Shown one piece after another: positions 1 to 8,549 of a stretch of 64,000 bases of DNA; position 1 is the stretch's first letter; each line of letters opens with the position of its first letter. Made by a program: the position numbers and the translations under genes. This stretch comes from Speluncibacter jeojiensis (lineage in GTDB: Bacteria; Actinomycetota; Actinomycetes; Mycobacteriales; Mycobacteriaceae), in the NCBI RefSeq assembly GCF_029589495.1, contig NZ_JAAIVF010000002.1, positions 620,001 through 684,000 on the forward strand, given 5' to 3'. The notes beneath the pieces were generated by a model. That model was not told the DNA's origin. It did no database searches and was given only the letters and a program-made list of their open reading frames with translations.

Positions 1-258
1 CTGCTTGGCGCCGCGCATGATCGGCCCGGTGACCGGATGCTCGAACAGTTCCACCTTGGCCATGAACCACAGCCAGCGCCGTGCCTTGCGCACGGCGAAG
101 CCGGCGTAGAGCGGGTCGACGTAGGCGGTGTGGTTGACGGCGACGACGGCGCCGCCGGCGCGCGGGATCCGCTCGACCCCGGTCATCGTGAACCGCAGGC
201 CCTGAAACCGGAAGATCGCGTGACCGATCACCTCGACGGCGCGGTAGACGGGTTCCAT
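1..258 (-). CDS. 1-acyl-sn-glycerol-3-phosphate acyltransferase family protein (PlsC-like), C-terminus outside window
   Basis: This is the N-terminal 86 residues of a PlsC-type acyltransferase, which transfers an acyl chain to lysophosphatidic acid or a related acceptor at the inner membrane. It begins with ATG at 258 and runs off the left edge. The diagnostic HX4D catalytic box is visible as NHTAYVD near residue 43, followed by a basic amphipathic stretch and the family-like MAKVELFEHPVTG. In M. tuberculosis, from memory, PlsC paralogues sit just upstream of the Rieske/MBL gene, matching the gene that follows here divergently. Family assignment is firm. Substrate specificity cannot be read from this part. 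Confidence 0.85.
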   Translation of the reverse strand, partial: MEPVYRAVEVIGHAIFRFQGLRFTMTGVERIPRAGGAVVAVNHTAYVDPLYAGFAVRKARRWLWFMAKVELFEHPVTGPIMRGAKQ

Positions 259-349
259 GGCCGACGAGCCTAACGCGGGCCGAGGTGATCACCGGTCCCG
301 CGCCGCTACGCTGTGGGGCGGTCGTCATTCTGCTTCTCGGAGGTAACCA

Positions 350-1969
350 GTGCAGGTCACCAGCGTCGGACACGCGGGGTTCCACATCCAGACCAGGGCG
401 GGGTCCGTGCTGTGCGACCCCTGGGTCAACCCTGCCTACTTCGCGTCGTGGTTCCCGTTCCCGGACAACACCGGCCTCGACTGGGACACGCTCGGCGACT
501 GCGACTACCTGTACGTCTCGCACCTGCACAAGGACCACTTCGACCCGCAACTGCTGCGCGAGAAGGTCAACAAGAACGCGACCGTGCTGCTGCCGGACTA
601 CCCGGTGCCGGACCTCAAGCGCGAGCTCGAGGCCCTCGGGTTCACCAAGTTCGTCGAGACCACGGATTCGGTCAAGCACCGGATCCGGGGCACGGAGATC
701 GTGGGGGCTTCGGACGCCCCGCCGGCGGACGACGAGCTGGACATCATGATCATCGCGCTGCGCGCCCCCGCGGACGGCCCGATCGGCGACTCCGGGCTGG
801 TCGTGTCCGACGGCGACACCACCGTGTTCAACATGAACGACGCCCGCCCGATCGACCTGGACGTGCTCGCGCGCGAGTTCGGCCGGATCGACGTGCACAT
901 GCTGCAGTACTCGGGCGCCATCTGGTACCCGTGGGTGTACGACATGCCCGAGCGCGCCAAGAACGCGTTCGGCACCCAGAAGCGGCAGCGCCAGATGGAC
1001 CGCGCCCGCAGCTACATCGACCAGGTCGACGCCCTGCACGTGATCCCGTCGGCGGGTCCGCCGGTGTTCCTCGACGACGCCCTGCGCTACCTGAACGACG
1101 ACTGCGGCAACCCGGCGAACATCTTCCCGGACCAGACGGTCTTCCTGGACCAGATGGTCCGGCACGGCGACCACCGCGGCATCCTGATGATCCCCGGCTC
1201 GACCGCCGACTTCGCCGGGGGCGGTGCAGAAGGTACCGACGGCTACACGCTGACCCACCCGGCACCCGAGTCCGAGGTGTTGAAGATCTTCACCGAGAAG
1301 GCCGAGTACATCGAGGACATGGCACAGCGGATGGCGCCGGTCATCGCCGCCGAGAAGGCCTCGTGGGCACCGGCCGCGGGTGGCTCGCTGCTCGAGCCGT
1401 TGCGCGAGCTGTTCGAGCCGATCATGAAGCAGACCGACCAGATCAGCGACGGCATCGGCTACCCGGTGGCACTGGAGATCGGCACGCCCGGCGACGTCGC
1501 CGAGACGGTCGTCCTGGACTTCCCCGCCCGGACCGTCCGCGAACCCCTCGAGGGCGAGACCAAGTTCCGCTACGGCTTCACCATCGCCGGTGAGCTGGTG
1601 CGCACCGTGCTGCGCGACCACGAGCCCGACTGGGTGAACACCATCTTCCTGTCGACCCGGTTCCGCACCTGGCGGGTGGGCGGCTACAACGAGTTCCTCT
1701 ACACGTTCTTCAAGTGCCTCACCGACGAGCGGATCGCCTACGCAGACGGCTGGTTCGCCGAGGCGCACGACGACAGTGCCTCGATCGAGTTGTGCGGGTG
1801 GGAGGTTCAGCGTCGCTGCCCGCACCTGAAGGCGGACCTGTCGAAGTTCGGCGTGGTCGAGGACGGCAAGCTGACCTGCAACCTGCACGGCTGGGAGTGG
1901 GACCTGGCGTCGGGCCGCTGCCTGACCTCCAAGGGTCACGAGCTGCGGTCCGCGAAGCTGCCGGACTGA
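350..1969 (+). CDS. Metallo-beta-lactamase fold / Rieske [2Fe-2S] fusion protein
   Basis: A 539-residue protein starting with GTG at 350, chosen because CGGAGG lies just upstream and the MBL core begins at once. The N-terminal half is a UlaG-like metallo-beta-lactamase domain with the metal motif HLHKDH (H58, H60, D62, H63). The last 60 residues form a Rieske cluster with C490-P-H492 and C510-N-L-H513. This architecture resembles CMP-Neu5Ac hydroxylase-type proteins and the mycobacterial protein Rv3818, which occupies the equivalent place. The reaction is unknown. A redox-coupled hydrolase or monooxygenase is an inference. It is probably cytoplasmic, since no signal peptide is seen. Confidence 0.85.
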   Translation: MQVTSVGHAGFHIQTRAGSVLCDPWVNPAYFASWFPFPDNTGLDWDTLGDCDYLYVSHLHKDHFDPQLLREKVNKNATVLLPDYPVPDLKRELEALGFTKFVETTDSVKHRIRGTEIVGASDAPPADDELDIMIIALRAPADGPIGDSGLVVSDGDTTVFNMNDARPIDLDVLAREFGRIDVHMLQYSGAIWYPWVYDMPERAKNAFGTQKRQRQMDRARSYIDQVDALHVIPSAGPPVFLDDALRYLNDDCGNPANIFPDQTVFLDQMVRHGDHRGILMIPGSTADFAGGGAEGTDGYTLTHPAPESEVLKIFTEKAEYIEDMAQRMAPVIAAEKASWAPAAGGSLLEPLRELFEPIMKQTDQISDGIGYPVALEIGTPGDVAETVVLDFPARTVREPLEGETKFRYGFTIAGELVRTVLRDHEPDWVNTIFLSTRFRTWRVGGYNEFLYTFFKCLTDERIAYADGWFAEAHDDSASIELCGWEVQRRCPHLKADLSKFGVVEDGKLTCNLHGWEWDLASGRCLTSKGHELRSAKLPD

Positions 1970-1979
1970 TCGGCGCCGA

Positions 1980-3248
1980 TCAGTTGGGGCCGCCGCAGTT
2001 GTCCGGCGCGGGCCGCCCCTCAATGCGGTCGGTCAGGAACTGCAGAACTGCGGGCGCCTCGGACACCGCGGTGCTCAGGTGCTCGCCGAGCGCGACCGGG
2101 TGGAACGCGACGGTCGCGCCCCGCGAACACCAGTCGCGGTCGAGTTCCTGCGCCATCGTGAACGGCATGCCCTCGTCGAGTTCCCCGTGATACAGGAACA
2201 CCGGCGCGGTCGGCGCGGTCAGGCCCATCCGCGTCGCCTCGAAGATGGGCTGCACCAACGGATTCGACAACGGGTCGGGCATGGTCGTGAAGTCGGACAG
2301 GTGCCGGAACGGGTAGTACGCGGCGCCCGGCACGATGCAGGTGTCGCCGAGCACCTGCTCGGCCTGCCGCCCCTGGGCGTTGAGCAGGTAGCGCAGATCA
2401 GCGAGTTCCGGGTACTCCCGGCTCACGCCGATCACGCCCATCAGGAAGATGCCGGACATGAATGTCCCGTCCATCCGCTGCCCGACGGCGCGCATGTCCG
2501 AGGGGGCGCCGCCGAGCGCGACCGCCCGCAGGTTCAGTTCCGGCGCATATGTCGGCTGCAGCTGGGCGGCCCAACCCGTTGCCTGACCGCCGCCCGAATA
2601 TCCCCACAGCGCAACGGGAGTCGCGGCGGCGGCCAGTCCCGTGCCCGGCAGTCGTTCGGCGGCGCGGATCCCGTCGAGCGTCGCCTGGCCGGCCATCACG
2701 CCGGCCCCGTAGGCGTAACGCGGGCCCTCGTAATCGGTGACGACGACCGCGTAGCCGCGCTGCAGCAGCGGCACGATCAACGCCAGTTCGGCCTCGGTCC
2801 CCCGGCGCAGCGAATACGACGGGTTGCACTTCGCGGCCAGCCCGTCGATCGCGATCTGGTAGCCGACCAGCGGACGGTCGCCGTCGGGCCAGCGCGTCTG
2901 CGGCACCATGACGGTCGCCGCGGTGGTGACCGGCGTGCCGTGGGTGTCGGTGGTGCGCAACAGGACCTGTTCGGCGCGGATCGGTGTCGGTATGCCGAGG
3001 GCCGCGATGGTGACCGGGCGGGTGCGCAGGACGGTCCCGGGCGCGGTCGTCTCGAAGCCCGGCGGCGACAGGTAGAACGGATCCGACGCCGGTTCCGGCA
3101 CCGAGCTGCCGAACTCCGCTGCGCCCGTGGTCGGTGCGCCGACCGCGAGCCCGCCGAGGAGCGCGATCAGCGTCAGGAGCACGGCGGCGGGGCGAGGAAC
3201 ACGGCGACTCGCCAGTGGGGACACCGCGGGCACCACCGTGGTCGGCAT
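1980..3248 (-). CDS. Secreted lipase, LIP (secretory lipase) family
   Basis: A 422-residue exported hydrolase. Residues 1-43 form a signal peptide with an Arg-rich n-region, a Leu/Ala core and cleavage near TGAAE. The body matches the PF03583-type secretory lipases common in Nocardia and Rhodococcus. The nucleophile elbow is GYSGGG with Ser near 218. A late Asp (YHGELDEGMP) and a His (LGEHLSTA) complete a plausible triad. The likely role is hydrolysis of extracellular triacylglycerols or esters. It converges with the MBL/Rieske gene, whose stop is only 10 bases away, and diverges from the Ala/Pro-rich gene across about 500 bases. Confidence 0.82.
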   Translation of the reverse strand: MPTTVVPAVSPLASRRVPRPAAVLLTLIALLGGLAVGAPTTGAAEFGSSVPEPASDPFYLSPPGFETTAPGTVLRTRPVTIAALGIPTPIRAEQVLLRTTDTHGTPVTTAATVMVPQTRWPDGDRPLVGYQIAIDGLAAKCNPSYSLRRGTEAELALIVPLLQRGYAVVVTDYEGPRYAYGAGVMAGQATLDGIRAAERLPGTGLAAAATPVALWGYSGGGQATGWAAQLQPTYAPELNLRAVALGGAPSDMRAVGQRMDGTFMSGIFLMGVIGVSREYPELADLRYLLNAQGRQAEQVLGDTCIVPGAAYYPFRHLSDFTTMPDPLSNPLVQPIFEATRMGLTAPTAPVFLYHGELDEGMPFTMAQELDRDWCSRGATVAFHPVALGEHLSTAVSEAPAVLQFLTDRIEGRPAPDNCGGPN

Positions 3249-3749
3249 GACGCGACTTTATTACGGTCAGAGCGGATTCCGGCGGCATCGACCGGATGGA
3301 CGGCACGCAGACGCGACACCCGCCGGCGGAAATGCCGCAAACGAACGCATTCCGGACAGGGCCGCGGCGGCGACGGTGTTAGTTGCGTCTCACTGTCCGG
3401 CATCGCCCCTGCTCGCCTCCTTGCAGCGCGGGTGCGACGTTGCCCGCCACCGGGATACACACATAGCATGCGGGCGCGCCCCTGAACGGGGGGATTCCCG
3501 CGGACCTCAAGAGGTCTCGGCGGAACTGGTAGGCGAAGTGTCCGGACCGCACCCGGTGTGCTGTCCGGCCGATTGTCCCTGGGGGGGACCAGTGAGGGCG
3601 TATTCGCGCGCGCAGGGTCGAGTCGATCGATCGACCGCGTCGCCGGCTCGCGTGATTCTCCCATCGACTCCGACCTGCCCGTGGACGAGCGCTTCGTCGC
3701 ACCGTCCGCGCCGCCTGGGGACTGTTCATCGCCAGAGAAGGACGTAGTC
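3249..3749. other. 500-base divergent intergenic region
   Basis: No convincing gene is present between the divergent lipase and Ala/Pro-rich secreted protein. An 8-base inverted repeat, CCGGACAG (3352-3359) and CTGTCCGG (3393-3400), could be a regulator site or hairpin. An in-frame upward extension of the next gene to 3558 exists, but it has no ribosome site and would hide the signal peptide. The region probably carries two divergent promoters that cannot be placed reliably. Confidence 0.5.
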
Positions 3750-5042
3750 ATGTCTCGACACCGCAAGTCCCGCGCCGTTCCCGGCGCTGCCCTGCTCACG
3801 GCGGCCGTCGCTGCCGCAGCGCTCGCGTTCGCCGGTCCGGCGAACGCCGCACCCGCGCAGCCGGCGCCCGCGCCGACGCAGGGCGACCAGTCGGCCCAGC
3901 AGCCTGCCGGCCAGGCCCCGCAACAGGACCAGAAGCAGCAGGACCAGAAGCAGGACCAGTCGGCCGAGCAGGGCCAGCCGGCCGTGACCGCGCCGCTCGC
4001 GACCCAGACCGACGTCCCCCCGGCGGCCGACTCGCCGGCGCACGTGGCGCCGCAGTCGCATGCGCCCGCCGACAGCGCGCCTGCCGATGCGGCACCGCTG
4101 AACACCGCGCCCCTGAACTCCGCACCCGCGCACGAGGCCCCGCCCGCTCCCGAGCACAGCGCTCCGGCCCAGGACAAGCCCGCCCCGAGCGCACCCCAGA
4201 ACGCCCCGGCCCCGGCCCCGGCCGCCGGCGGTCAGGCCGGCGTGACCGATCCTGTCGGCCCCGCACCGAAGAGCGCCCCGACGGCGCCGTTGCCCGTCCC
4301 CGGCAACCCCGCGACCGGTGACACCATCGCCGCACCTGCCCCGGCACAGACGGTCCCGGCGGGCACCGCCGACGCCGAGCCCGCCGCGCACACCGACGAG
4401 TCCTCACCGGCCGCCACCGCACCCGCGCCGACCACGCCGGCACAGACCGCGCCGGCCGCGACGGCCCCGCAGTCCGCCCCGGCCCAGCAGTCGGTGCCCG
4501 CACCGGCCGAGCAGGCCTCCCCCGCTCCGCAGCAGGCCGACCAGAGTGCCCCCGCCGCGGCTCCGGCGCCGGTCGCACCGGTCGTCACGATGGTGCCGCC
4601 GCACGCCGAGGGCCAGGTCAACGTCGACGCCACCCGCAGCGTGCTGCCTGGCTCGGCGAACACCCGGGTGTACGCCGACGCGGCCGGCGCGGTCGCCACC
4701 GCCGGCTACACGACCGGAGCCGACCGCGGCACCGCGGGCCTGGCGGTCGAGCACACCGGCCCGACCTCCGTGCACCTGACCGCGTTTGCAGGCGACGAGA
4801 ACGCGGCGGACTCCCGCACCGCGGCAACCGACATCGACTACACGCCGGTCGCCGACGCCGCCGCGGCGGCGAACGCCTGGGTCGAGGCCCAGCCCGGTGG
4901 ATCCGCCGCGGTCGCCGCGGTCCGTGATGCGGGCGCGCGGGTCGCACCGGCGCTCACCCCCGCCCAGTCGGGCCCGGTCGGCCCGGTGAACGTCGACCTC
5001 GCCGGTGTGCAGGTGCACGCCGGTGGCGATCTGAAGCACTGA
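3750..5042 (+). CDS. Secreted Ala/Pro/Gln-rich low-complexity protein
   Basis: A 430-residue exported protein of unknown function. ATG 3750 is preferred because GAGAAGGA precedes it and a clean signal peptide follows (SRHRK n-region, Ala-rich core, cleavage after GPANA near residue 31). Residues 32-290 are almost entirely Ala, Pro, Gln and Thr, including a QQDQKQQDQKQDQ patch, suggesting an extended wall-spanning stalk. Roughly the last 140 residues are a more ordinary domain with alternating hydrophobic and Val/Ala-rich segments (VNVDATRSVLPG onward). It has no sortase motif and no transmembrane end. It is nine bases upstream of a membrane protein gene, so the two may form an operon. Confidence 0.75.
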   Translation: MSRHRKSRAVPGAALLTAAVAAAALAFAGPANAAPAQPAPAPTQGDQSAQQPAGQAPQQDQKQQDQKQDQSAEQGQPAVTAPLATQTDVPPAADSPAHVAPQSHAPADSAPADAAPLNTAPLNSAPAHEAPPAPEHSAPAQDKPAPSAPQNAPAPAPAAGGQAGVTDPVGPAPKSAPTAPLPVPGNPATGDTIAAPAPAQTVPAGTADAEPAAHTDESSPAATAPAPTTPAQTAPAATAPQSAPAQQSVPAPAEQASPAPQQADQSAPAAAPAPVAPVVTMVPPHAEGQVNVDATRSVLPGSANTRVYADAAGAVATAGYTTGADRGTAGLAVEHTGPTSVHLTAFAGDENAADSRTAATDIDYTPVADAAAAANAWVEAQPGGSAAVAAVRDAGARVAPALTPAQSGPVGPVNVDLAGVQVHAGGDLKH

Positions 5043-5051
5043 CGACGGTGG

Positions 5052-5792
5052 GTGATGCAGGTGAATGACCAGGATCGGTACCCGGATTCCGCGCACTCCC
5101 CGGCGCCTGCAGGCGGTCCGGCGGATGCCGCGGCACCGACCGACGCCGGCGCTCCCCTGCATCACCCGTCCGCCGGGGTCGACTGGGGCTACGACCTTCC
5201 GCCCACCTCCGCCGACGCCGGGATGCAGTGGACCACCCCGGCGCTGCCGCCGATGACCGAGATCACCGGACTTCCCCGGCGCCGCGAGTTCGGTCGGCCG
5301 ATCGCCCTCACGGTCGCGGGGCTGGCGGTCGTCGGCGGCGTCGTCGCGGGGGGCGTATTCGCGGCAGGCGCCGGTCAGGTGACGCCGCACGCCGTCCCCG
5401 CCCCGCCCGCTCCCCCCGCCTCGGCGGCCTGGTGCCATGCGGGCACCGTCGACGGCGCGGTGACGGTCAACGGGCTCGGCGGAACGGTCGACGGCCCGGA
5501 CGCGATCGCCCTGTTCGAGCACGGGTACTACGACCTGCGCTCGGGGACGGCCGCGCACCGCGCGGTCGCGCCGGGCGCCGCGGTGCCGGACGCCGCTGCG
5601 ATCCAGACCGGGATCGACACCATTCCGAAGGGCACCCAGTGGTGCGCGGAGGTGCGCCCGGACGGTCCGGACACCTACGCGGTCACCGTCCGCGAGCGCC
5701 GTCCCGAGGGCGCCGAGCGCACCTGGCCGCAGACGGTCACGACCACCCTCGTCGACGGCAAGACGCTGATCACCTCGATCCGCGCGCGCTGA
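5052..5792 (+). CDS. Single-pass membrane protein with extracytoplasmic domain
   Basis: A 246-residue protein not assigned to a named family here. It opens GTG-ATG (5052/5055) and either codon could be used. Residues 1-75 are polar and probably cytoplasmic. One transmembrane helix follows (IALTVAGLAVVGGVVAGG, about residues 79-100). An exported domain of about 130 residues carries two Cys within WCHAGT and WCAEVR that could form a disulfide. The second half has the repeating hydrophobic pattern of a small beta domain. It lies directly after the Ala/Pro-rich secreted protein, suggesting joint expression and a cell-surface role. Confidence 0.7.
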   Translation: MMQVNDQDRYPDSAHSPAPAGGPADAAAPTDAGAPLHHPSAGVDWGYDLPPTSADAGMQWTTPALPPMTEITGLPRRREFGRPIALTVAGLAVVGGVVAGGVFAAGAGQVTPHAVPAPPAPPASAAWCHAGTVDGAVTVNGLGGTVDGPDAIALFEHGYYDLRSGTAAHRAVAPGAAVPDAAAIQTGIDTIPKGTQWCAEVRPDGPDTYAVTVRERRPEGAERTWPQTVTTTLVDGKTLITSIRAR

Positions 5793-5798
5793 TCTCCC

Positions 5799-5822
5799 GT
5801 CCGGTTTCCCGTGAAACCGGAC
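5799..5822. terminator. Bidirectional hairpin between converging genes (contains near-parS palindrome)
   Basis: The arms GTCCGGTTTC and GAAACCGGAC are perfect 10-base complements around a CCGT loop. The hairpin sits in the 48 bases between two converging genes, which fits a shared terminator. It lacks a T-run. The inner bases 5804-5817 read GTTTCCCGTGAAAC, one base away from the ParB-binding parS core GTTTCACGTGAAAC; see findings. Confidence 0.55.
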
Positions 5823-5840
5823 CGATCCGCACCCGAACGG

Positions 5841-6722
5841 CTATTCGGCGACCGGTTCGGCGGCCCCGAACACGGCTACCGCGACGGCACCGACCACCGC
5901 GGCGACGAAGCCGACACCGGCCAGCCACTCCAAGCCGGGCACGGCGGTGTCTCCCAGCAGGGCCACGCCGACGATGCCCGGAATGACGGTCTCGCCGACC
6001 ACCAGCGCCGCGGTGGCGCCGTTGACCGAACCGAGTTGCAGCGCCACTGTGTGCAGGTAGAAGCCGCCGATTCCGGCGACGATGATCGTCCACGCGGCCG
6101 GGTCCGCGAGCATGGTGCCGATGTCGAACGGATTGAGCCCCTCGAGGATCCGCACGGCGATCGCCAGCAGCCCGAACAGCACACCGGCGACCAGTCCGGC
6201 CGCGACCGCGGCCCGCGCGCCGAGCCACCGGATCAGTGCGGCGCCGGCGGCGAGGATCACCACCGACCCGATCAGCACGCCCCAGTGCACCGCGGGGTCG
6301 GAGGTGCCGCCACCCTCGTGGCCGGAGGCGAGGCCGAGCAGCAGCAGCGCGACGATCACGGTGGCGATCGCGGTCCAGTCGCGGGTGCGCAGCCGGATGC
6401 CGAGCACGAAGATGCCCAGCACCGCGGTCACGACCAGGTTGGCGCTGATCAGCGTCTGGGACAGGAACAGCGGGATCAGCCGGGCGGCGACCGCACTGCC
6501 GGCGAAACCGATGATGTCGAGCACCATGCCGACGATGAAAGCGCCGGTGAGCACGGCCGCCATCGTCGAGCGCATCGTCGGCCCGCCGGTCGCGGTGACG
6601 TGCCCTTCCGCGCCACTCTCCTGGGCGTCGGCCGCGGACTTACGCGCGCCGTACGCCTGCAGCACCGAGGAGATGCCGTAGCCGAAACAGGCCAACAGCG
6701 CGGCCGCCAGCCCGATGAGCAT
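5841..6722 (-). CDS. DMT/EamA-like integral membrane protein
   Basis: A 293-residue polytopic protein with about nine or ten hydrophobic helices and a short polar insert (residues 28-48). The layout resembles drug/metabolite-transporter proteins of the actinobacterial type (opening AAALLACFGYGISSVLQAYG, then paired helices throughout). It probably exports or exchanges a small metabolite, but no substrate can be inferred. It ends 48 bases from the converging surface-protein gene and starts eight bases after the serS stop, so it is probably co-transcribed with serS. Confidence 0.72.
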   Translation of the reverse strand: MLIGLAAALLACFGYGISSVLQAYGARKSAADAQESGAEGHVTATGGPTMRSTMAAVLTGAFIVGMVLDIIGFAGSAVAARLIPLFLSQTLISANLVVTAVLGIFVLGIRLRTRDWTAIATVIVALLLLGLASGHEGGGTSDPAVHWGVLIGSVVILAAGAALIRWLGARAAVAAGLVAGVLFGLLAIAVRILEGLNPFDIGTMLADPAAWTIIVAGIGGFYLHTVALQLGSVNGATAALVVGETVIPGIVGVALLGDTAVPGLEWLAGVGFVAAVVGAVAVAVFGAAEPVAE

Positions 6723-6729
6723 CAGCCGG

Positions 6730-7989
6730 TCAGCGTGGGGTCAGCACGTCGGCGCCGACGAACGGGACCAGCGCCTGGGGCACCCGCACCGAACCGTCGG
6801 CCTGCTGGTGATTCTCAAGGATCGCGACGATCCAGCGCGTGGTCGCCAGCGTGCCGTTGAGGGTGGCGGCGGTCTGCGGCTTGCCGTTCTCGTCGCGGTA
6901 GCGGACGCCGAGGCGACGGGCCTGGAAGGTCGTGCAGTTCGACGTCGACGACAGCTCACGGTAGCGCTGCTGCGTCGGCACCCAGGCCTCGCAGTCGAAC
7001 TTGCGGGCCGCCGAGGAGCCGAGGTCGCCGCCGGCCACGTCGATGACCCGGTAGGGCACCTCGATCGCGGCGAGCATCTCCTTTTCCCAGCCGAGCAGCC
7101 GCTGGTGTTCCGCGTCCGCGTCCTCCGGCTTGCAGTAGGTGAACATCTCCACCTTGTCGAACTGGTGGACGCGGATGATTCCGCGGGTGTCCTTGCCGTA
7201 GCTGCCGGCCTCGCGCCGGAAGCAGGACGACCAGCCGGCGTAGCGCTTGGGACCCTCGCTCAGGTCGAGGATCTCGCCGGAGTGGTAGCCGGCGAGCGGC
7301 ACCTCGGAGGTGCCGACGAGGTACAGGTCGTCGTCGGCCAGGTGGTAGACCTCGTCGGAGTGCTGGCCGAGGAAGCCGGTGCCCTGCATGATCTCGGGGC
7401 GCACCAGCACCGGCGGGATCATCATCGTGAACCCGTTGGCCGTGGCCTTCTGCGCGGCGAGCTGCAGCATGCCGAGCTGCAGCAGCGCGCCCACCCCGGT
7501 CAGGAAGTAGAACCGCGCGCCGGAGACCTTCGCGCCGCGTTCCATGTCGAGCAGGCCGAGCGACTCGCCGAGCTCGAGGTGGTCCTTCGGCTCGAAGTCG
7601 AACGCCGGCAGCTCACCGATCGTCTCGAGCGTGACGAAGTCGTCCTCGCCGCCGGCCGGGGCGCCGTCCTGGACGATGTTGGAGATCGCCCGCTGCGCGG
7701 TCTCGAGCGCGGTGTCCGCCTCGTGCTGCGCGGCCTCCGCGTCCTTCACCTTCTGCGCCAGCTCCTTGGCGCCGTCGAGCAGCGCGGGCCGCTCGTCCGG
7801 GGAGGCCTTGCCGACCTTCTTGCCCAGTGCCTTCTGCTCGGCGCGCAGGGTGTCGCCGGCGAGCACCGCGGCGCGGCGGGACTCGTCGGCCGCCAGCAGC
7901 GCATCGACCAGCGCGGGGTCCTCGCCGCGGGTGCGCTGCGAGGTCCGGACCGCCTCGGGGTTCTCACGCAGGAACTTCAGGTCAATCAC
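6730..7989 (-). CDS. serS: Seryl-tRNA synthetase
   Basis: Class II synthetase that charges tRNA-Ser with serine. The protein is 419 residues from GTG 7989, giving the family-typical start (M)[11 protein letters not shown]. An upstream in-frame GTG at 7995 is only three bases from the TAGGG ribosome site, while 7989 is nine bases away. The N-terminal coiled-coil arm (about residues 25-105) has the usual charged heptads. The catalytic domain follows, with class II motif 2 ([17 protein letters not shown]) and motif 3 ([17 protein letters not shown]) clear. The context matches M. tuberculosis serS (Rv3834c), next to the Rv3835-Rv3838c-like genes that follow. Confidence 0.96.
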   Translation of the reverse strand: MIDLKFLRENPEAVRTSQRTRGEDPALVDALLAADESRRAAVLAGDTLRAEQKALGKKVGKASPDERPALLDGAKELAQKVKDAEAAQHEADTALETAQRAISNIVQDGAPAGGEDDFVTLETIGELPAFDFEPKDHLELGESLGLLDMERGAKVSGARFYFLTGVGALLQLGMLQLAAQKATANGFTMMIPPVLVRPEIMQGTGFLGQHSDEVYHLADDDLYLVGTSEVPLAGYHSGEILDLSEGPKRYAGWSSCFRREAGSYGKDTRGIIRVHQFDKVEMFTYCKPEDADAEHQRLLGWEKEMLAAIEVPYRVIDVAGGDLGSSAARKFDCEAWVPTQQRYRELSSTSNCTTFQARRLGVRYRDENGKPQTAATLNGTLATTRWIVAILENHQQADGSVRVPQALVPFVGADVLTPR

Positions 7990-8049
7990 GAGCACAAACC
8001 CTACTTGGTCGGGCCGCCGCCGGTCGCCGCGACGTCACCGGTCCCAGGG

Positions 8050-8523
8050 TCAGAAGGTCCCAGGGTCTGAGGTCTGGGGTCTGAGTCCACCCGGCGGACG
8101 GCCCAGCAACGTGAGGTAGTCGGCGCGGCCGAACATCTGCGCGGCGTCGAGCGCGCAGGGATGGCCGGCGTGCGGGTCCGCGCCGGCCTCGATCAGCAGC
8201 CGGACCACCTCGTCCTCCGCCTTGAACACGGCGCCCGCGAGCGGTGTCTGCCCGCGATCGTTGAGCCGGTCGGGGTCGGCGCCGTGCGCGAGCAGCACCC
8301 GGACCGCGGCGGCGTGCCCGTGATAGGAGGCCAGCATGATCAGCGTGTCGCCGCGCTCGTTGGTCAGGTTCGCCGGCAGGCCCGCGTTCAGGTAGGCCGC
8401 GAGCGATTCCGCGTCGCCGCTGCGAGCCAGCGCGTAGACGCGGGTGGCCAGCTCCTGCAGGCGCTGTTCGTCCTCGTCCGAGAGCCTGCCCGCCGGCGAA
8501 TCCCCTGGTGTCCCGGTGCCCAT
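8050..8523 (-). CDS. Ankyrin repeat protein
   Basis: A 157-residue cytoplasmic protein with three to four ankyrin repeats (for example TLIMLASYHGHAAAVRVLLAHGAD and TPLAGAVFKAEDEVVRLLIEAGAD, residues about 50-130). The repeats form a protein-binding surface. The partner is unknown. ATG 8523 is preferred; a TTG extension to 8550 would overlap the divergent gene's start codon. The N-terminus contains an acidic helix (SDEDEQRLQELATRVYALA). It lies about 60 bases upstream of serS on the same strand and may be transcribed with it. Confidence 0.8.
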   Translation of the reverse strand: MGTGTPGDSPAGRLSDEDEQRLQELATRVYALARSGDAESLAAYLNAGLPANLTNERGDTLIMLASYHGHAAAVRVLLAHGADPDRLNDRGQTPLAGAVFKAEDEVVRLLIEAGADPHAGHPCALDAAQMFGRADYLTLLGRPPGGLRPQTSDPGTF

Positions 8524-8549
8524 GTGTGCCGAAGCTACCCTGGACGGCA

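Noticed and set aside
3558-3749. Upstream extension of the Ala/Pro-rich protein to 3558
   Set aside because: No ribosome site, and it would place the obvious signal peptide in the middle of the chain.
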